The notes under the pieces were generated by a model. That model saw only the letters and a list, made by a program, of their open reading frames with translations. It was not told the DNA's origin and did not search any database. A program made the translations under genes and the position numbers. From assembly GCA_937922085.1 (NCBI GenBank), contig CAKZVD010000111.1:1-45442 (forward strand): DNA of 45,442 nt, in the 5' to 3' direction. This DNA comes from an uncultured Tenacibaculum sp. GTDB taxonomy: Bacteria; Bacteroidota; Bacteroidia; Flavobacteriales; Flavobacteriaceae. Each line of letters starts with the position of its first letter. Position 1 is the first letter of the stretch. Shown here in pieces: positions 26,119 through 34,362 of this stretch.

Positions 26119-27993
26119 ATGCAAAGTTTAGATTGGATTGTATTATCTATTACATTATTGTTTATCGTATTTTACGGAGCTTGGAAAACAAGAGGGAGCA
26201 AAAATGTAGAAGAATATATAAAAGGAGGAAATGATACAAAGTGGTGGACCATTGGTTTGTCGGTAATGGCAACTCAAGCTAGTGCCATCACTTTTTTATC
26301 TACACCAGGGCAAGCTTTTCATAGTGGAATGGGCTTTGTTCAATTTTACTTCGGTTTACCTATAGCAATGGTTATCATTTGCTTAGTATTTATACCTATT
26401 TACCATAAACTGAATGTATATACGGCCTACGAATACTTAGAAAGTAGGTTCGATTTAAAAACACGAACATTAACAGCAATTCTTTTCTTAATTCAAAGAG
26501 GTTTAGCTGCTGGTATTACCATTTTTGCGCCAGCAATTATATTATCAGCTGTTTTAGGATGGGATTTAATTACCTTAAATATAATTATAGGTTTTTTAGT
26601 AATTGTATATACAGTTAGCGGAGGTACAAAAGCCGTTAGTGTTACTCAAAAACAACAAATGGCAATCATTTTCTCAGGAATGTTTATTGCCTTTTATTTA
26701 ATTTTACAATACTTACCAGACGGAATTACTTTTTCTAAAGCATTGGAAATAGCAGGAGCAAGTGATAAAATGAAAGTGTTAGACTTCTCTTTAGATTTAA
26801 ATAACCGTTATACGGTTTGGACAGGTATTCTTGGAGGAACATTTTTAATGCTTTCTTATTTTGGAACAGATCAAAGTCAAGTACAACGGTATTTATCAGG
26901 AAAATCAGTTAGAGAAAGTCAATTAGGACTTATTTTTAATGGATTGTTAAAAGTACCGATGCAATTCTTTATTTTATTAGTAGGAGTAATGGTATTTGTT
27001 TTTTATCAGTTTAATGCATCACCATTAAATTTTAATCCTAAAGCACAAGAAGCCGTTATTAATTCTGAATTTGCTCAAGAATACAAAGATTTAGAAAATA
27101 AGCATAAAGAAATTGAGGCTCAAAAAAAGACATTAATTTTTTCCGGATTAACTCCAGAGAATAAAATAAAACTGCAAGAGCTTAACGAAAAAGATAAAGT
27201 ATTAAAAGGAGCTGCAAAAGTTATTATAGAAAAAACAGAAACAGAAGTAGAAACCAATGATAAAGATTATGTTTTTATTCATTTTATCCTACATAATCTA
27301 CCAAAAGGATTAATAGGTTTATTGTTAGCTGTAATTTTATCTGCCGCAATGTCTTCTACAGCATCAGAACTAAATGCGTTGGCTTCTACAACAGCAATAG
27401 ATTTATATAAAAGGAATCAAAAAGAAGAGAAAAGTGATCAACATTATGTTACCATGTCTAAATGGTTTACATTAGGTTGGGGTGTTCTAGCTATTCTAGT
27501 CGCCTGTGTCGCCAATTTATTTGATAATTTAATTCAATTAGTAAATATTATCGGATCTATATTTTATGGTAATGTATTAGGAATTTTCTTATTAGCGTTT
27601 TTCTTAAAGTTTATAAAGTCAAATGCAGTTTTTATTGGAGCTGTAATTACACAAGCAATTATATGTTTAATTTATTATTTTGGAATATTTAGATTAGAAC
27701 AGCAAGGTTTAGACCCTATAATTAGTTATTTATGGTTAAACTTTTTAGGAGCTGTTTTAGTAGTATACATATCGTCACTTATAGAGTTTAAGTCTACCAA
27801 TACAAAAACAAAGTTGATCTTAGGACTTATAACTTTAGGAATGGTTAAGGTTGTTTTTGATTTAAATCAAGGAGATTCGTTAAACATCTATCATGTAATT
27901 TATTTGATCTTAATGTTTATTCTAGTAGGTGTTTTTAATAACAAAGAACTAGAAGAAAAGGAAACTATAGATAATATAGGATCAGACGAATAA
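26119..27993 (+). CDS. Sodium:solute symporter (SSS family)
   Basis: 624 residues with about 13-14 membrane helices. Typical SSS features are the first helix WIVLSITLLFIVFYGAWK, the segment STPGQAFHSGMGFVQFYFGL, YTVSGGTKAVSVTQKQQ and the sodium-site region SAAMSSTASELNALAS. It takes up an organic solute, probably a sugar or carboxylate, with Na+. Residues about 310-384 form an extra charged, helical insert (EYKDLENKHKEIEAQKKTL and KDKVLKGAAKVII) between two membrane helices. Plain SSS proteins lack it, but I recall it from Bacteroidota paralogues. It follows a 34-residue membrane protein by 3 nt and ends at a strong terminator. The substrate cannot be predicted. Confidence 0.85.
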   Translation: MQSLDWIVLSITLLFIVFYGAWKTRGSKNVEEYIKGGNDTKWWTIGLSVMATQASAITFLSTPGQAFHSGMGFVQFYFGLPIAMVIICLVFIPIYHKLNVYTAYEYLESRFDLKTRTLTAILFLIQRGLAAGITIFAPAIILSAVLGWDLITLNIIIGFLVIVYTVSGGTKAVSVTQKQQMAIIFSGMFIAFYLILQYLPDGITFSKALEIAGASDKMKVLDFSLDLNNRYTVWTGILGGTFLMLSYFGTDQSQVQRYLSGKSVRESQLGLIFNGLLKVPMQFFILLVGVMVFVFYQFNASPLNFNPKAQEAVINSEFAQEYKDLENKHKEIEAQKKTLIFSGLTPENKIKLQELNEKDKVLKGAAKVIIEKTETEVETNDKDYVFIHFILHNLPKGLIGLLLAVILSAAMSSTASELNALASTTAIDLYKRNQKEEKSDQHYVTMSKWFTLGWGVLAILVACVANLFDNLIQLVNIIGSIFYGNVLGIFLLAFFLKFIKSNAVFIGAVITQAIICLIYYFGIFRLEQQGLDPIISYLWLNFLGAVLVVYISSLIEFKSTNTKTKLILGLITLGMVKVVFDLNQGDSLNIYHVIYLILMFILVGVFNNKELEEKETIDNIGSDE

Positions 27994-28015
27994 TTGTAAT
28001 TAATAATATAAAAGT

Positions 28016-28050
28016 AAACCTCGCTAGTTTTAAAATTAGCGAGGTTTTTT
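28016..28050 (+). terminator. Intrinsic terminator of the symporter operon
   Basis: An 11-bp perfect stem (28016-28026 with 28037-28047, AAACCTCGCTA) with a 10-nt AT loop is followed by a T tract, 23 bp after the symporter stop. Confidence 0.85.
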
Positions 28051-28276
28051 ATGCTTAATTTTTCAAACTTGTTATTAAACCTTTAATTTCATGCATAGAT
28101 ATTGGTTTATCAATTTTTACTGGAGATATTTTGTATAGCTATTAAAATTTAATCCCTCCATTTCTTTATCTTTTAGTTTTATAAAAAATTAGATAGTTCA
28201 GAAACTAAAATTAAAGAAAGAAGTTTTTGAGTTAATGTTTCTATTTTTCTTAATATAATTAAAATAGAAAAGTAAA
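28051..28276. other. Intergenic stretch with a possible gene relic
   Basis: No gene with a start can be supported. On the minus strand 28055-28138 encodes 27 sense codons, ISPVKIDKPISMHEIKGLIT and a few more, ending in a proper stop. A KPI-like turn followed by a helix is what the C-terminus of a response-regulator receiver domain looks like, so this may be the last piece of one. The upstream frame is closed by stops. Confidence 0.3.
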
Positions 28277-29683
28277 TTAACTAAAAATTAAAGATGCTTT
28301 TCTAGTTTTACTAGTTCCATCTGGAAAAGTAATTTTAATTGTAATTTTATCTCTAACACCAGTGTCTGCTCCAGGGATATTAAAATAAAATGTCTCATTT
28401 TTAGAAGGTTGCATAGAGGTTGTACTAGAAATTGATGTGTTTGTATCATTAAAACCATCTGTACCAACTACAGTAAATTCAACTTTTGTATTTTGATATA
28501 CGCATAATAAATCTATATAAACATTGTAGCTTTGACCATTTTTAGGAATAGATGGTGAAATAGTTAGTGGACTAATAGAAGTTTCAGAACCTAATTCTAT
28601 TTTAAGACTAGGAAATGGCCCTCTTCCATCAACTACTTCAGTAGTACTTGTAATAGAATTTCCTCCATCGGAAGTTAGAACAGCACCGGAAGCGACAGCA
28701 TAAATTTTTAATGATTCTGTAAAAGTTCTATTAACTTCGGGTGATTCACATAGTTTAGTAGCTAAAGGAATAGTTATTTTATTAAAAGGGCAAATAAGTC
28801 TTAATTCAAAAACAGTAGCTTCACAAGCTGCAAAAAAAGGAGCAGCAACTGGAGCTCCTATACCAGAAGAAGCTATTGCAGCAGATAATGAAATACAAAG
28901 AGCATCGAGAAAAAGAGTGTTTTGAGCTATTTTACATGTTATTTTAAATGCATCAGCTAATGGGGTACAAATATCCTCTTTTATATTTATTTCTGCTGCC
29001 GTTTTAGTAGGGATTGTAGTGTAATATTCTCCAGTTTCTGAGCCTTTTTTAGCAGGGAATCTACCTTTCCATAATCCAGTGACATTACTTTTTACTATTA
29101 AATCTACTCTAGGAACATTTGTAGGTTTGAAGCAGCTTGATGTATTTATTTTGACGTTTCCTTTATTAGTGTTCTTTATTTTATTGAAATCTAATGCTTT
29201 AAGACTTCTGTTAGTTATGATTTTTTTATTTAATCTAGAAGTTGCCAAAGATTTTGGATTAACTTTAGACGAAGTTTCAGATGGATTTACAATAAAATTT
29301 ATTTGCTGCTCTCCATTTGGAGAAACCATAACTACAGAAGCACTCTCATTAGAAAGCCAATCTAAACTAATTTGGACTCCATTTTGTGTAAATATTTTTT
29401 TAGGTTGTCCATTTTCATTAAAACTAATAAGTGTAGTATTTTTTTGTCTAACTACTTCAACTAAATTAATACCTAATGGTATTCCTTTATTATCTCTCTC
29501 TCCGTAATAATAAGTCTCAACATCATTATCTTTATGAATAGCTAATAATGGATCATTAATATTGGTCATTAATGTAAGGTCGGATTTAGTATTTTCTAAT
29601 TCAGGCAAGTTATTAGGTTCATCCTTGTCACAAGAAGTGAAAAAAGAGATACAAACGAGTAGTTTAAAAATAAAATTCTTCAT
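28277..29683 (-). CDS. Cysteine-rich lipoprotein of unknown function
   Basis: 468 residues. The signal ends in FFTSC (Cys18), so it is a lipoprotein. The first 150 residues look like a beta-rich domain (TYYYGERDNKGIPLGINLVE, repeats of short strands). Residues about 195-335 hold eight cysteines, including ICTPLADAF, KITCKIAQ, DALCISL, AACEATV, LICPFNK and KLCESPE, interleaved with an Ala/Gly-rich hydrophobic segment. An even number of cysteines in an exported protein suggests disulfides. The C-terminal 100 residues read like one Ig-like sandwich (TKVEFTVVGTDGFNDT, then KITIKITFPDGTSKTRKASL). I do not recognise a family. It stands alone, with a leader of at least 100 nt that holds a 12-bp tandem repeat. 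Confidence 0.7.
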   Translation of the reverse strand: MKNFIFKLLVCISFFTSCDKDEPNNLPELENTKSDLTLMTNINDPLLAIHKDNDVETYYYGERDNKGIPLGINLVEVVRQKNTTLISFNENGQPKKIFTQNGVQISLDWLSNESASVVMVSPNGEQQINFIVNPSETSSKVNPKSLATSRLNKKIITNRSLKALDFNKIKNTNKGNVKINTSSCFKPTNVPRVDLIVKSNVTGLWKGRFPAKKGSETGEYYTTIPTKTAAEINIKEDICTPLADAFKITCKIAQNTLFLDALCISLSAAIASSGIGAPVAAPFFAACEATVFELRLICPFNKITIPLATKLCESPEVNRTFTESLKIYAVASGAVLTSDGGNSITSTTEVVDGRGPFPSLKIELGSETSISPLTISPSIPKNGQSYNVYIDLLCVYQNTKVEFTVVGTDGFNDTNTSISSTTSMQPSKNETFYFNIPGADTGVRDKITIKITFPDGTSKTRKASLIFS

Positions 29684-29800
29684 AATGTTAAGTGTTTGAT
29701 TATTAACAAATAAAGTTTTTTTTGAAGAGGTTTAAAATACCGATTAATAAGTATTTTAAATAATATGGGATAAAATCGTATTTCAAATAGTAATACTTAA

Positions 29801-29836
29801 GTTGTTGTTATTGTTGTTGTTATTGTTGTTGTAAAG
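29801..29836. repeat. Tandem 12-bp repeat (GTTGTTGTTATT)
   Basis: Two exact copies of GTTGTTGTTATT (29801-29812, 29813-29824) and a partial third run to about 29832. On the minus strand it reads as AATAACAACAAC units. It lies between the metallo-hydrolase stop and the start of the 468-residue lipoprotein, within the latter's upstream region. The copy number may vary by slippage. Confidence 0.75.
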
Positions 29837-29852
29837 GGTTGATAATTTTTTT

Positions 29853-30797
29853 TTATCTTAAATGATTCTCAAACTCATTAATCAATTCTTGAACTTCATT
29901 CTCAGTATATTTTCTTGAAAAATGGACAGGTATAGGATTTTCAACTTCACATTCTTTCATGATCTTTCCAGACATATTTGCATAGCTATGAAAGTTTAAT
30001 ACGGCCAGTTCCTTGTCTTCATTTTTATAAAAACTTTCGATAAATACTTTTTTACATTTAAAAAATAGTTTTTTAATTTTTAAATGATTTTCCTCATTAG
30101 CCGCATGATCCATAATAATACCTACAGAATCTCCTTTTTGTATATGCAATAAATGAAATAAGTCTTTAGCTATATAATTTTCTTCATTAATTATAATAGT
30201 AGTATTTACATTTTGTTGTTCGTAAGCAGTTTTTAAATCTTTTACCCATTTACCTCCTTTAAAGTTACTCGAATCTAAATCAATTTTTAAAGTATCTTTT
30301 TCTTTAAACAAATAAGCTAAAGTTGGAACTTTGTGATCAAGAAGTGTTGCAGAAACAGAAAAAGATTTTTCTTCAAATATGAGAGCACTATTAACTTCTT
30401 TAAGTTGTTTCAATTCCCAAACAGGAGGAGTGATTTCATATGTAATAAATTTACTTTCAGAAATCATTTCTCTTATTTCATAAACAATAGCATCTTCATT
30501 AATAAGATTCCAGGTATAACTTTTAATTCTAGATTGCACTTGTTTTGCAATTCCTTTTGGTCCGCAAATAATAACTCTTCTTTGTATGCCTATTTGATGC
30601 CTTATGACTGCATCAAAATTAACAAAGTGATCTATGTGTGTATGACTTATGAATATAGCATTGCAATTCTGAATTTCTTTTACATTTAATGCTTTGGCAT
30701 CTCCACATTCACATAAGTAACTCCAAGGATGATTGTCTGGTTTTATGAGAATAGAAATATCTTCTTCATAAGAACTCTTAATTTCTGATATAAACAT
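29853..30797 (-). CDS. Metallo-beta-lactamase-fold hydrolase (RNase Z-like)
   Basis: 314 residues if started at the ATG at 30797; an upstream ATG at 30872 would overlap the preceding gene and add a weak 25-residue leader with no family support. The zinc motif HTHIDH lies at residues 52-57 (SHTHIDHFVNFD), with a later DHKVP, MDHAANE and HFSRKYTENE giving the other His and Asp ligands. The layout (a short first part, HxHxDH, a C-terminal HxSxxY-like segment) resembles RNase Z and related MBL enzymes of Bacteroidota rather than lactamases. The substrate is unknown; tRNA 3' processing is done elsewhere in most genomes of this group. It is the last gene of a LysE - GNAT - MBL operon, 50 bp after the GNAT gene. 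Confidence 0.72.
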   Translation of the reverse strand: MFISEIKSSYEEDISILIKPDNHPWSYLCECGDAKALNVKEIQNCNAIFISHTHIDHFVNFDAVIRHQIGIQRRVIICGPKGIAKQVQSRIKSYTWNLINEDAIVYEIREMISESKFITYEITPPVWELKQLKEVNSALIFEEKSFSVSATLLDHKVPTLAYLFKEKDTLKIDLDSSNFKGGKWVKDLKTAYEQQNVNTTIIINEENYIAKDLFHLLHIQKGDSVGIIMDHAANEENHLKIKKLFFKCKKVFIESFYKNEDKELAVLNFHSYANMSGKIMKECEVENPIPVHFSRKYTENEVQELINEFENHLR

Positions 30798-30847
30798 ATT
30801 GCAATTTTTAATATTTACTACAATACTAACAATTTTAAAATAAAAAA

Positions 30848-31354
30848 CTAAAGTTTCATTTCTAAAAGGCAAACAGCCGTATTGTGATAATGAGAAGGGA
30901 GATTTTTAGAAAATCCCATTTCATGAATATCAATAAATTTAAAACCATTTTTAACATAAACAGTAATAAGTCCTGGGTTTATGCTAGCTATATCTAAACG
31001 TAAAAAAAACTTTTGATTTTGTATTGCATAGTCTTTAGACCAATCAAAAACTTTAGAAAGAATATTGTGACCTCTAAATTTAGGATTCATAGCTATTCGA
31101 TGTATGTATACACTAGGATCATCATTCTTTTGTTGCCATATTTCAGGATCATTAAATGTAGTCATCCATATACACGCGATTTCTTCATCAATGATTAATT
31201 TCCATTGTCTATTTTCAGAAATTTCTTGTTCAATTAATTTTTTATCTATTGTAGGCCAAGGCAATCCTTTTTTTTCTTTTTGATAAGTAATAGCATCGGT
31301 GTATAAATTTTGAATATTCTGTATATCTTTTAAATTACTGTTCGTTATTTTCAT
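30848..31354 (-). CDS. GNAT-family N-acetyltransferase
   Basis: 168 residues. GNAT enzymes move an acetyl group from acetyl-CoA to an amine. The fold pattern is visible: an early helix (NLKDIQNIQNLYTDAITY), a central strand with the acetyl-CoA loop at about 87-104 (RIAMNPKFRGHNILSKVF, the R-x-x-G/A pattern), and the last strand pair AVCLLEMKL. The substrate cannot be told. It lies 14 bp after the LysE-type gene and 50 bp before the metallo-hydrolase, so one transcript is likely. Its place beside an amino-acid exporter suggests an amine or amino acid as substrate, which is inference. Confidence 0.75.
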   Translation of the reverse strand: MKITNSNLKDIQNIQNLYTDAITYQKEKKGLPWPTIDKKLIEQEISENRQWKLIIDEEIACIWMTTFNDPEIWQQKNDDPSVYIHRIAMNPKFRGHNILSKVFDWSKDYAIQNQKFFLRLDIASINPGLITVYVKNGFKFIDIHEMGFSKNLPSHYHNTAVCLLEMKL

Positions 31355-31368
31355 ATTTCATTTTTTAA

Positions 31369-32001
31369 TCACTTTTTAGATAAAGCAAGTTTAATACCTA
31401 AGACTATAAATAAGCTACCAGTAATTCTATCTAACCATATTTTAAAACGATAGTTTTGCCTGATTTTATTTGATAATTTAGAAGAAAATAATGCTAAAAT
31501 TAAACACCAAATAGTACCTGTAGTTACAAAAGTTAACCCTAAAATTATAAAAGGAGTAGGACTTGTAGAATAGGATTCATTAATAAATTGAGGAATAAAA
31601 GCTAGAAAGAAAAAAGCAACTTTTGGATTTAAGATGTTTGTAAATATTCCAGAAATATAAATTTTTTTGTAATTAATGTCTGAAAGCTCTTTTTTAAATT
31701 CAAAAGATTGTTTGGAAGAAGAACGAAGCATTTTTATTCCTAAGTAAATTAAATAAATAGCTCCTGCATATTTAACAATTTGAAAAGCGAAAGCCGATTT
31801 AGCTAATAAAATAGATAAACCTAAGGCAGCAAATAAGCAATGTACTAAAGCACCCGAGGCGATTCCTAAGGCTGATAATAATCCTGCTTTTTTACCTTGT
31901 GAAATACTTCTACCAAGAATATACATAGTATCTGCTCCTGGAGTTAAGTTTAAGAGTAAAGAAGCTAGTAAAAAAGCTTCAAAATTAATAATGCCAAACA
32001 T
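31369..32001 (-). CDS. LysE/RhtB-family amino-acid exporter
   Basis: 210 residues with six hydrophobic helices. The start FLLASLLLNLTPGADTMYIL carries the P-G-[PA]-x diagnostic of the family, followed by GRSISQGKKAGLLSALGIAS, the usual second helix region. It should export an amino acid such as Lys, Thr or homoserine from the cytoplasm. It is the first gene of a three-gene operon and faces an Lrp/AsnC regulator, a classic pairing in which the regulator senses the exported amino acid. A -7 box (TAATTTTG on the minus strand, 32029-32036) lies 28 bp upstream. Confidence 0.85.
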   Translation of the reverse strand: MFGIINFEAFLLASLLLNLTPGADTMYILGRSISQGKKAGLLSALGIASGALVHCLFAALGLSILLAKSAFAFQIVKYAGAIYLIYLGIKMLRSSSKQSFEFKKELSDINYKKIYISGIFTNILNPKVAFFFLAFIPQFINESYSTSPTPFIILGLTFVTTGTIWCLILALFSSKLSNKIRQNYRFKIWLDRITGSLFIVLGIKLALSKK

Positions 32002-32028
32002 ATATTTTTATTTTAAAATATTACAACT

Positions 32029-32036
32029 CAAAATTA
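32029..32036 (-). promoter_or_regulatory. Predicted -7 box of the LysE operon
   Basis: CAAAATTA reads TAATTTTG on the minus strand, an exact TAnnTTTG, 28 bp before the LysE start. The 118-bp spacer to the divergent lrp gene has room for one Lrp site. Confidence 0.5.
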
Positions 32037-32119
32037 GATTAGAAGATAAGATTAATTTGTGCAATTTTATTTAACGAAAACTATTAATGCTTATTTTTAG
32101 GCGTTAAAACGGGTAAAAT

Positions 32120-32581
32120 ATGCATCAAATAGATAAGTTTGATAAAGAGATTTTAAATCTATTACAGAAGAATAATAAATTAACTTCATTAGAGATAAGT
32201 TTTGAGATTGGTTTAAGTCAAAGCGCTGTTCAAAGAAGGATTACAAAATTAAGAAAGAACAATGTTATTAAAGCAGATGTTTCAATAATAAGACCTGAAT
32301 CTGTAGGTCTTGAAATAACTTGTATTGTAGATGTGATTTTATATGAAGGAAATACAAAGGCAATCGAAGATTTTAAAACAACAATGCGTAAGTGTAATGA
32401 AGTGGTACAATGTTATTATGTAACGGGAACTTATGATTTTGTGTTGATTGTTCAAACAAAAAATATGGCTCATTTTGAGAAGTTTCAAAAGAGTTATTTA
32501 ATGGATAATTCAAATTTGAAACATTTTTACACACATGTAGTAATGGATAAAATAAAAATGGATTATAAAATTAATCTCTAA
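32120..32581 (+). CDS. Lrp/AsnC-family transcriptional regulator
   Basis: 153 residues. The N-terminal winged HTH (FDKEILNLLQKNNKLTSLEI, then SFEIGLSQSAVQRRITKL) and the C-terminal ligand-binding RAM domain (CYYVTGTYDFVLIVQTKNM) are both complete. The V-T-G-x-x-D motif is the effector-binding turn. It binds DNA as dimers or octamers and responds to an amino acid. Divergent orientation to the LysE-type exporter makes that operon its most likely target. There is no terminator hairpin of its own; the one at 32612-32648 faces the other gene. Confidence 0.88.
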   Translation: MHQIDKFDKEILNLLQKNNKLTSLEISFEIGLSQSAVQRRITKLRKNNVIKADVSIIRPESVGLEITCIVDVILYEGNTKAIEDFKTTMRKCNEVVQCYYVTGTYDFVLIVQTKNMAHFEKFQKSYLMDNSNLKHFYTHVVMDKIKMDYKINL

Positions 32582-32611
32582 TTATATAAATAAGTTGTTT
32601 AGTAAATTTAA

Positions 32612-32648
32612 AATATAAAAAAACCCGAATATCAATGACATTCGAGTT
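32612..32648 (-). terminator. Terminator of the DUF2911 gene
   Basis: AACCCGAAT (32622-32630) and ATTCGAGTT (32640-32648) form a 9-bp stem with one mismatch. On the minus strand a run of seven T follows. It is 35 bp past the stop of the DUF2911 gene. Confidence 0.7.
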
Positions 32649-32682
32649 CTTTACTTTTAACTTAACTTTTTAAGTAGTCAGT

Positions 32683-33531
32683 TTAGGCTCCCCATTCTTT
32701 TAGAGAGTCTTTGTTTAATTTTATATAATCTGCATTACCAGCTTTTTCAGCATGCATTAAAGAAGCTTTAGCAGCTTTTATTGCACCTTTTTTATCACCA
32801 GCTTTTGCATGAATTAAAGATTGTTTACGTAAGACCCAAAAAGCAGGCTTTTCTTTAGTCATATCAACAGCCTTGTCAATCCACATTTTAGCTTTATTAA
32901 TATCTTTACCAGCTTCTAAATAATAAGAAGCAGCAGCATAATAATCACCAGAAGCAGGTCCAGCCATTACCTTATCAATATTAGAAGAAACAGCTTTATC
33001 AGTTGGAACATTAAACTTAATACCAGCATAAACGTTTTCCCATAAGATACCTATTACAGCAGAATCATTATGAAGATCATCAATAGTAATAGTAAATGAT
33101 TCAATTTTCATTGGCATTTTTTCTACTTTAACAGTAGTCGCTAAAGCAACGTTACTATCTTTAAATTCTCTTGGAGTACCCCAGTTATTAGTATCCTTGT
33201 AAAAGATAACTTCCCAAGAAGAGGCATTAGGCTTTGTAAAAATAGCATAAGCACCTTTTTTCAAAGATTTACCACCAATCATAACATCTTCACTAAAGGT
33301 AACGATTGTGTTTTTATTAGCTCCTGTTCTCCATAATTTTCCAAAAGGAACTAAGTTTCCAAAAACTTTTCTTCCTTTCATACCAGGTCTAGAGTATTCA
33401 ACAGTAACATCAGTTAACCCAACTTTTTGCTCTAATTTAGCAGAAGGACTAGGCTGCGGAGTTTTAACTTGTGCACTAACAGTTGCAACTGTTAATGTAG
33501 CTACAAATAGACTTAAAAATGCTTTTTTCAT
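32683..33531 (-). CDS. DUF2911 family secreted protein
   Basis: 282 residues with a signal peptide (MKKAFLSLFVATLTVATVSA, cut before QVKTPQPSPS). The mature part opens with SPSAKLEQKVGLTDVTVEYS and RPGMKGRKVFG, with GKLWRTGANKNT and KKGAYAIFTKP, the hallmark stretches of DUF2911, found almost only in Bacteroidota. The last 80 residues are helical and tetratricopeptide-like (YYLEAGKDINKAKMWIDKAV, AKAGDKKGAIKAAKASLMHA). It is probably periplasmic. The function is not known. It is a single gene, divergent from the aquaporin. Confidence 0.85.
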   Translation of the reverse strand: MKKAFLSLFVATLTVATVSAQVKTPQPSPSAKLEQKVGLTDVTVEYSRPGMKGRKVFGNLVPFGKLWRTGANKNTIVTFSEDVMIGGKSLKKGAYAIFTKPNASSWEVIFYKDTNNWGTPREFKDSNVALATTVKVEKMPMKIESFTITIDDLHNDSAVIGILWENVYAGIKFNVPTDKAVSSNIDKVMAGPASGDYYAAASYYLEAGKDINKAKMWIDKAVDMTKEKPAFWVLRKQSLIHAKAGDKKGAIKAAKASLMHAEKAGNADYIKLNKDSLKEWGA

Positions 33532-33616
33532 GATTAAATTAGTTTATTTTTCTGTTCGATAAAATTACGGCTAAAAGAAGTTATAAATGTTAACAAAAAC
33601 TTAAAATACGAGATTG

Positions 33617-33624
33617 TATCTTTG
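33617..33624 (+). promoter_or_regulatory. -7 box of the aquaporin gene, giving a leaderless transcript
   Basis: TATCTTTG is an exact TAnnTTTG element that ends only 5 bp before the ATG at 33630. A start point at the normal distance would fall at or within a base or two of the ATG. Confidence 0.55.
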
Positions 33625-33629
33625 CAAAC

Positions 33630-34292
33630 ATGAAAAAATATATATCGGAATTTATAGGAACTTTTGCACTTATTTTTTGTGGTACAGGAGCAATGACTAT
33701 CAATGAAGTAACAGGTGGTTCAATAGGTCATGTAGGAATTGCAATTACATGGGGTTTAATAGTGATGGCAATGATTTATGCCTTCGGAGAAATTTCAGGA
33801 GCGCATTTTAATCCTGCAGTTTCAATATCTTTTGCGTATGCTAAAAAATTCCCTTGGTCAGAAGTGCCTAAATATATCTTTTTTCAAGTATTAGGAGCAA
33901 TAACAGCAAGTTGTGTATTATGGTTTTTATTTCCTGAGAGCGAGTTTTATGGAGCCACAATAGCTTCTACAGATGCTTTAAGAGCCTTTGTTTTAGAATT
34001 AATACTCACATTCTTCTTAATGGTTACTATTATTAATGTTTCTACAGGAAGTAAAGAAGTGGGAACTATGGCAGGAATTGCTATTGGAGGAGTGGTATTG
34101 TTAGAAGCAATGTTTGCCGGACCAATAACAAAAGCATCGATGAACCCTGCTCGTTCTTTAGCGCCGGCTTTAGTATCTGGGAAATTTACCGATCTTTGGT
34201 TGTATATGGTAGCACCAATTTTAGGGGCGTTATTAGCAGTTGTTACTTGTAAATTAGTGAAAGATGATAATTGTTGCGATGGCGAGTGTTAG
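33630..34292 (+). CDS. Aquaporin / MIP-family channel with NIP-like filter
   Basis: 220 residues, six membrane helices and two NPA half-helices: HFNPAVS (NPA 61-63) and MNPARS (172-174). It is a passive channel in the inner membrane. The four selectivity-filter positions, placed by their distances from the NPA motifs in AqpZ (N-20, N-12, N-3, N+3), are Trp41, Ala160, Ala169 and Arg175. AqpZ has Phe-His-Thr-Arg and GlpF has Trp-Gly-Phe-Arg. Trp-Ala-Ala-Arg is closest to plant NIP-I proteins (Trp-Val-Ala-Arg) and to the bacterial AqpN group, which conduct glycerol and metalloid acids. The C-terminus has two adjacent Cys and one later Cys (DDNCCDGEC), possibly metal-binding. The promoter sits directly before the start codon. 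Confidence 0.85.
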   Translation: MKKYISEFIGTFALIFCGTGAMTINEVTGGSIGHVGIAITWGLIVMAMIYAFGEISGAHFNPAVSISFAYAKKFPWSEVPKYIFFQVLGAITASCVLWFLFPESEFYGATIASTDALRAFVLELILTFFLMVTIINVSTGSKEVGTMAGIAIGGVVLLEAMFAGPITKASMNPARSLAPALVSGKFTDLWLYMVAPILGALLAVVTCKLVKDDNCCDGEC

Positions 34293-34362
34293 CAAGCAAT
34301 TAACAATTATCAGTGACCATTTATCAATTACTTTCATTTAATTTTTTTGTGAAACAAAAAAA

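Noticed and set aside
26028..26234. 68-codon frame overlapping the 34-residue membrane protein and the symporter start
   Set aside because: It would overlap the symporter by over 100 bp in another frame and has a mixed composition. The 34-codon frame is much more protein-like.
29079..29507. 142-codon frame opposite the cysteine-rich lipoprotein
   Set aside because: Antisense shadow rich in Leu and Phe, as expected from the complement of AT-rich coding sequence. No start signal or family.
30798..30872. Longer N-terminus for the metallo-hydrolase
   Set aside because: The extra 25 residues overlap the GNAT gene and precede a natural family start at the ATG at 30797.
34342..34362. Terminator formed by T7GT and ACA7
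   Set aside because: The stem has almost no GC pairs and would be unstable; such runs are common at this base composition.
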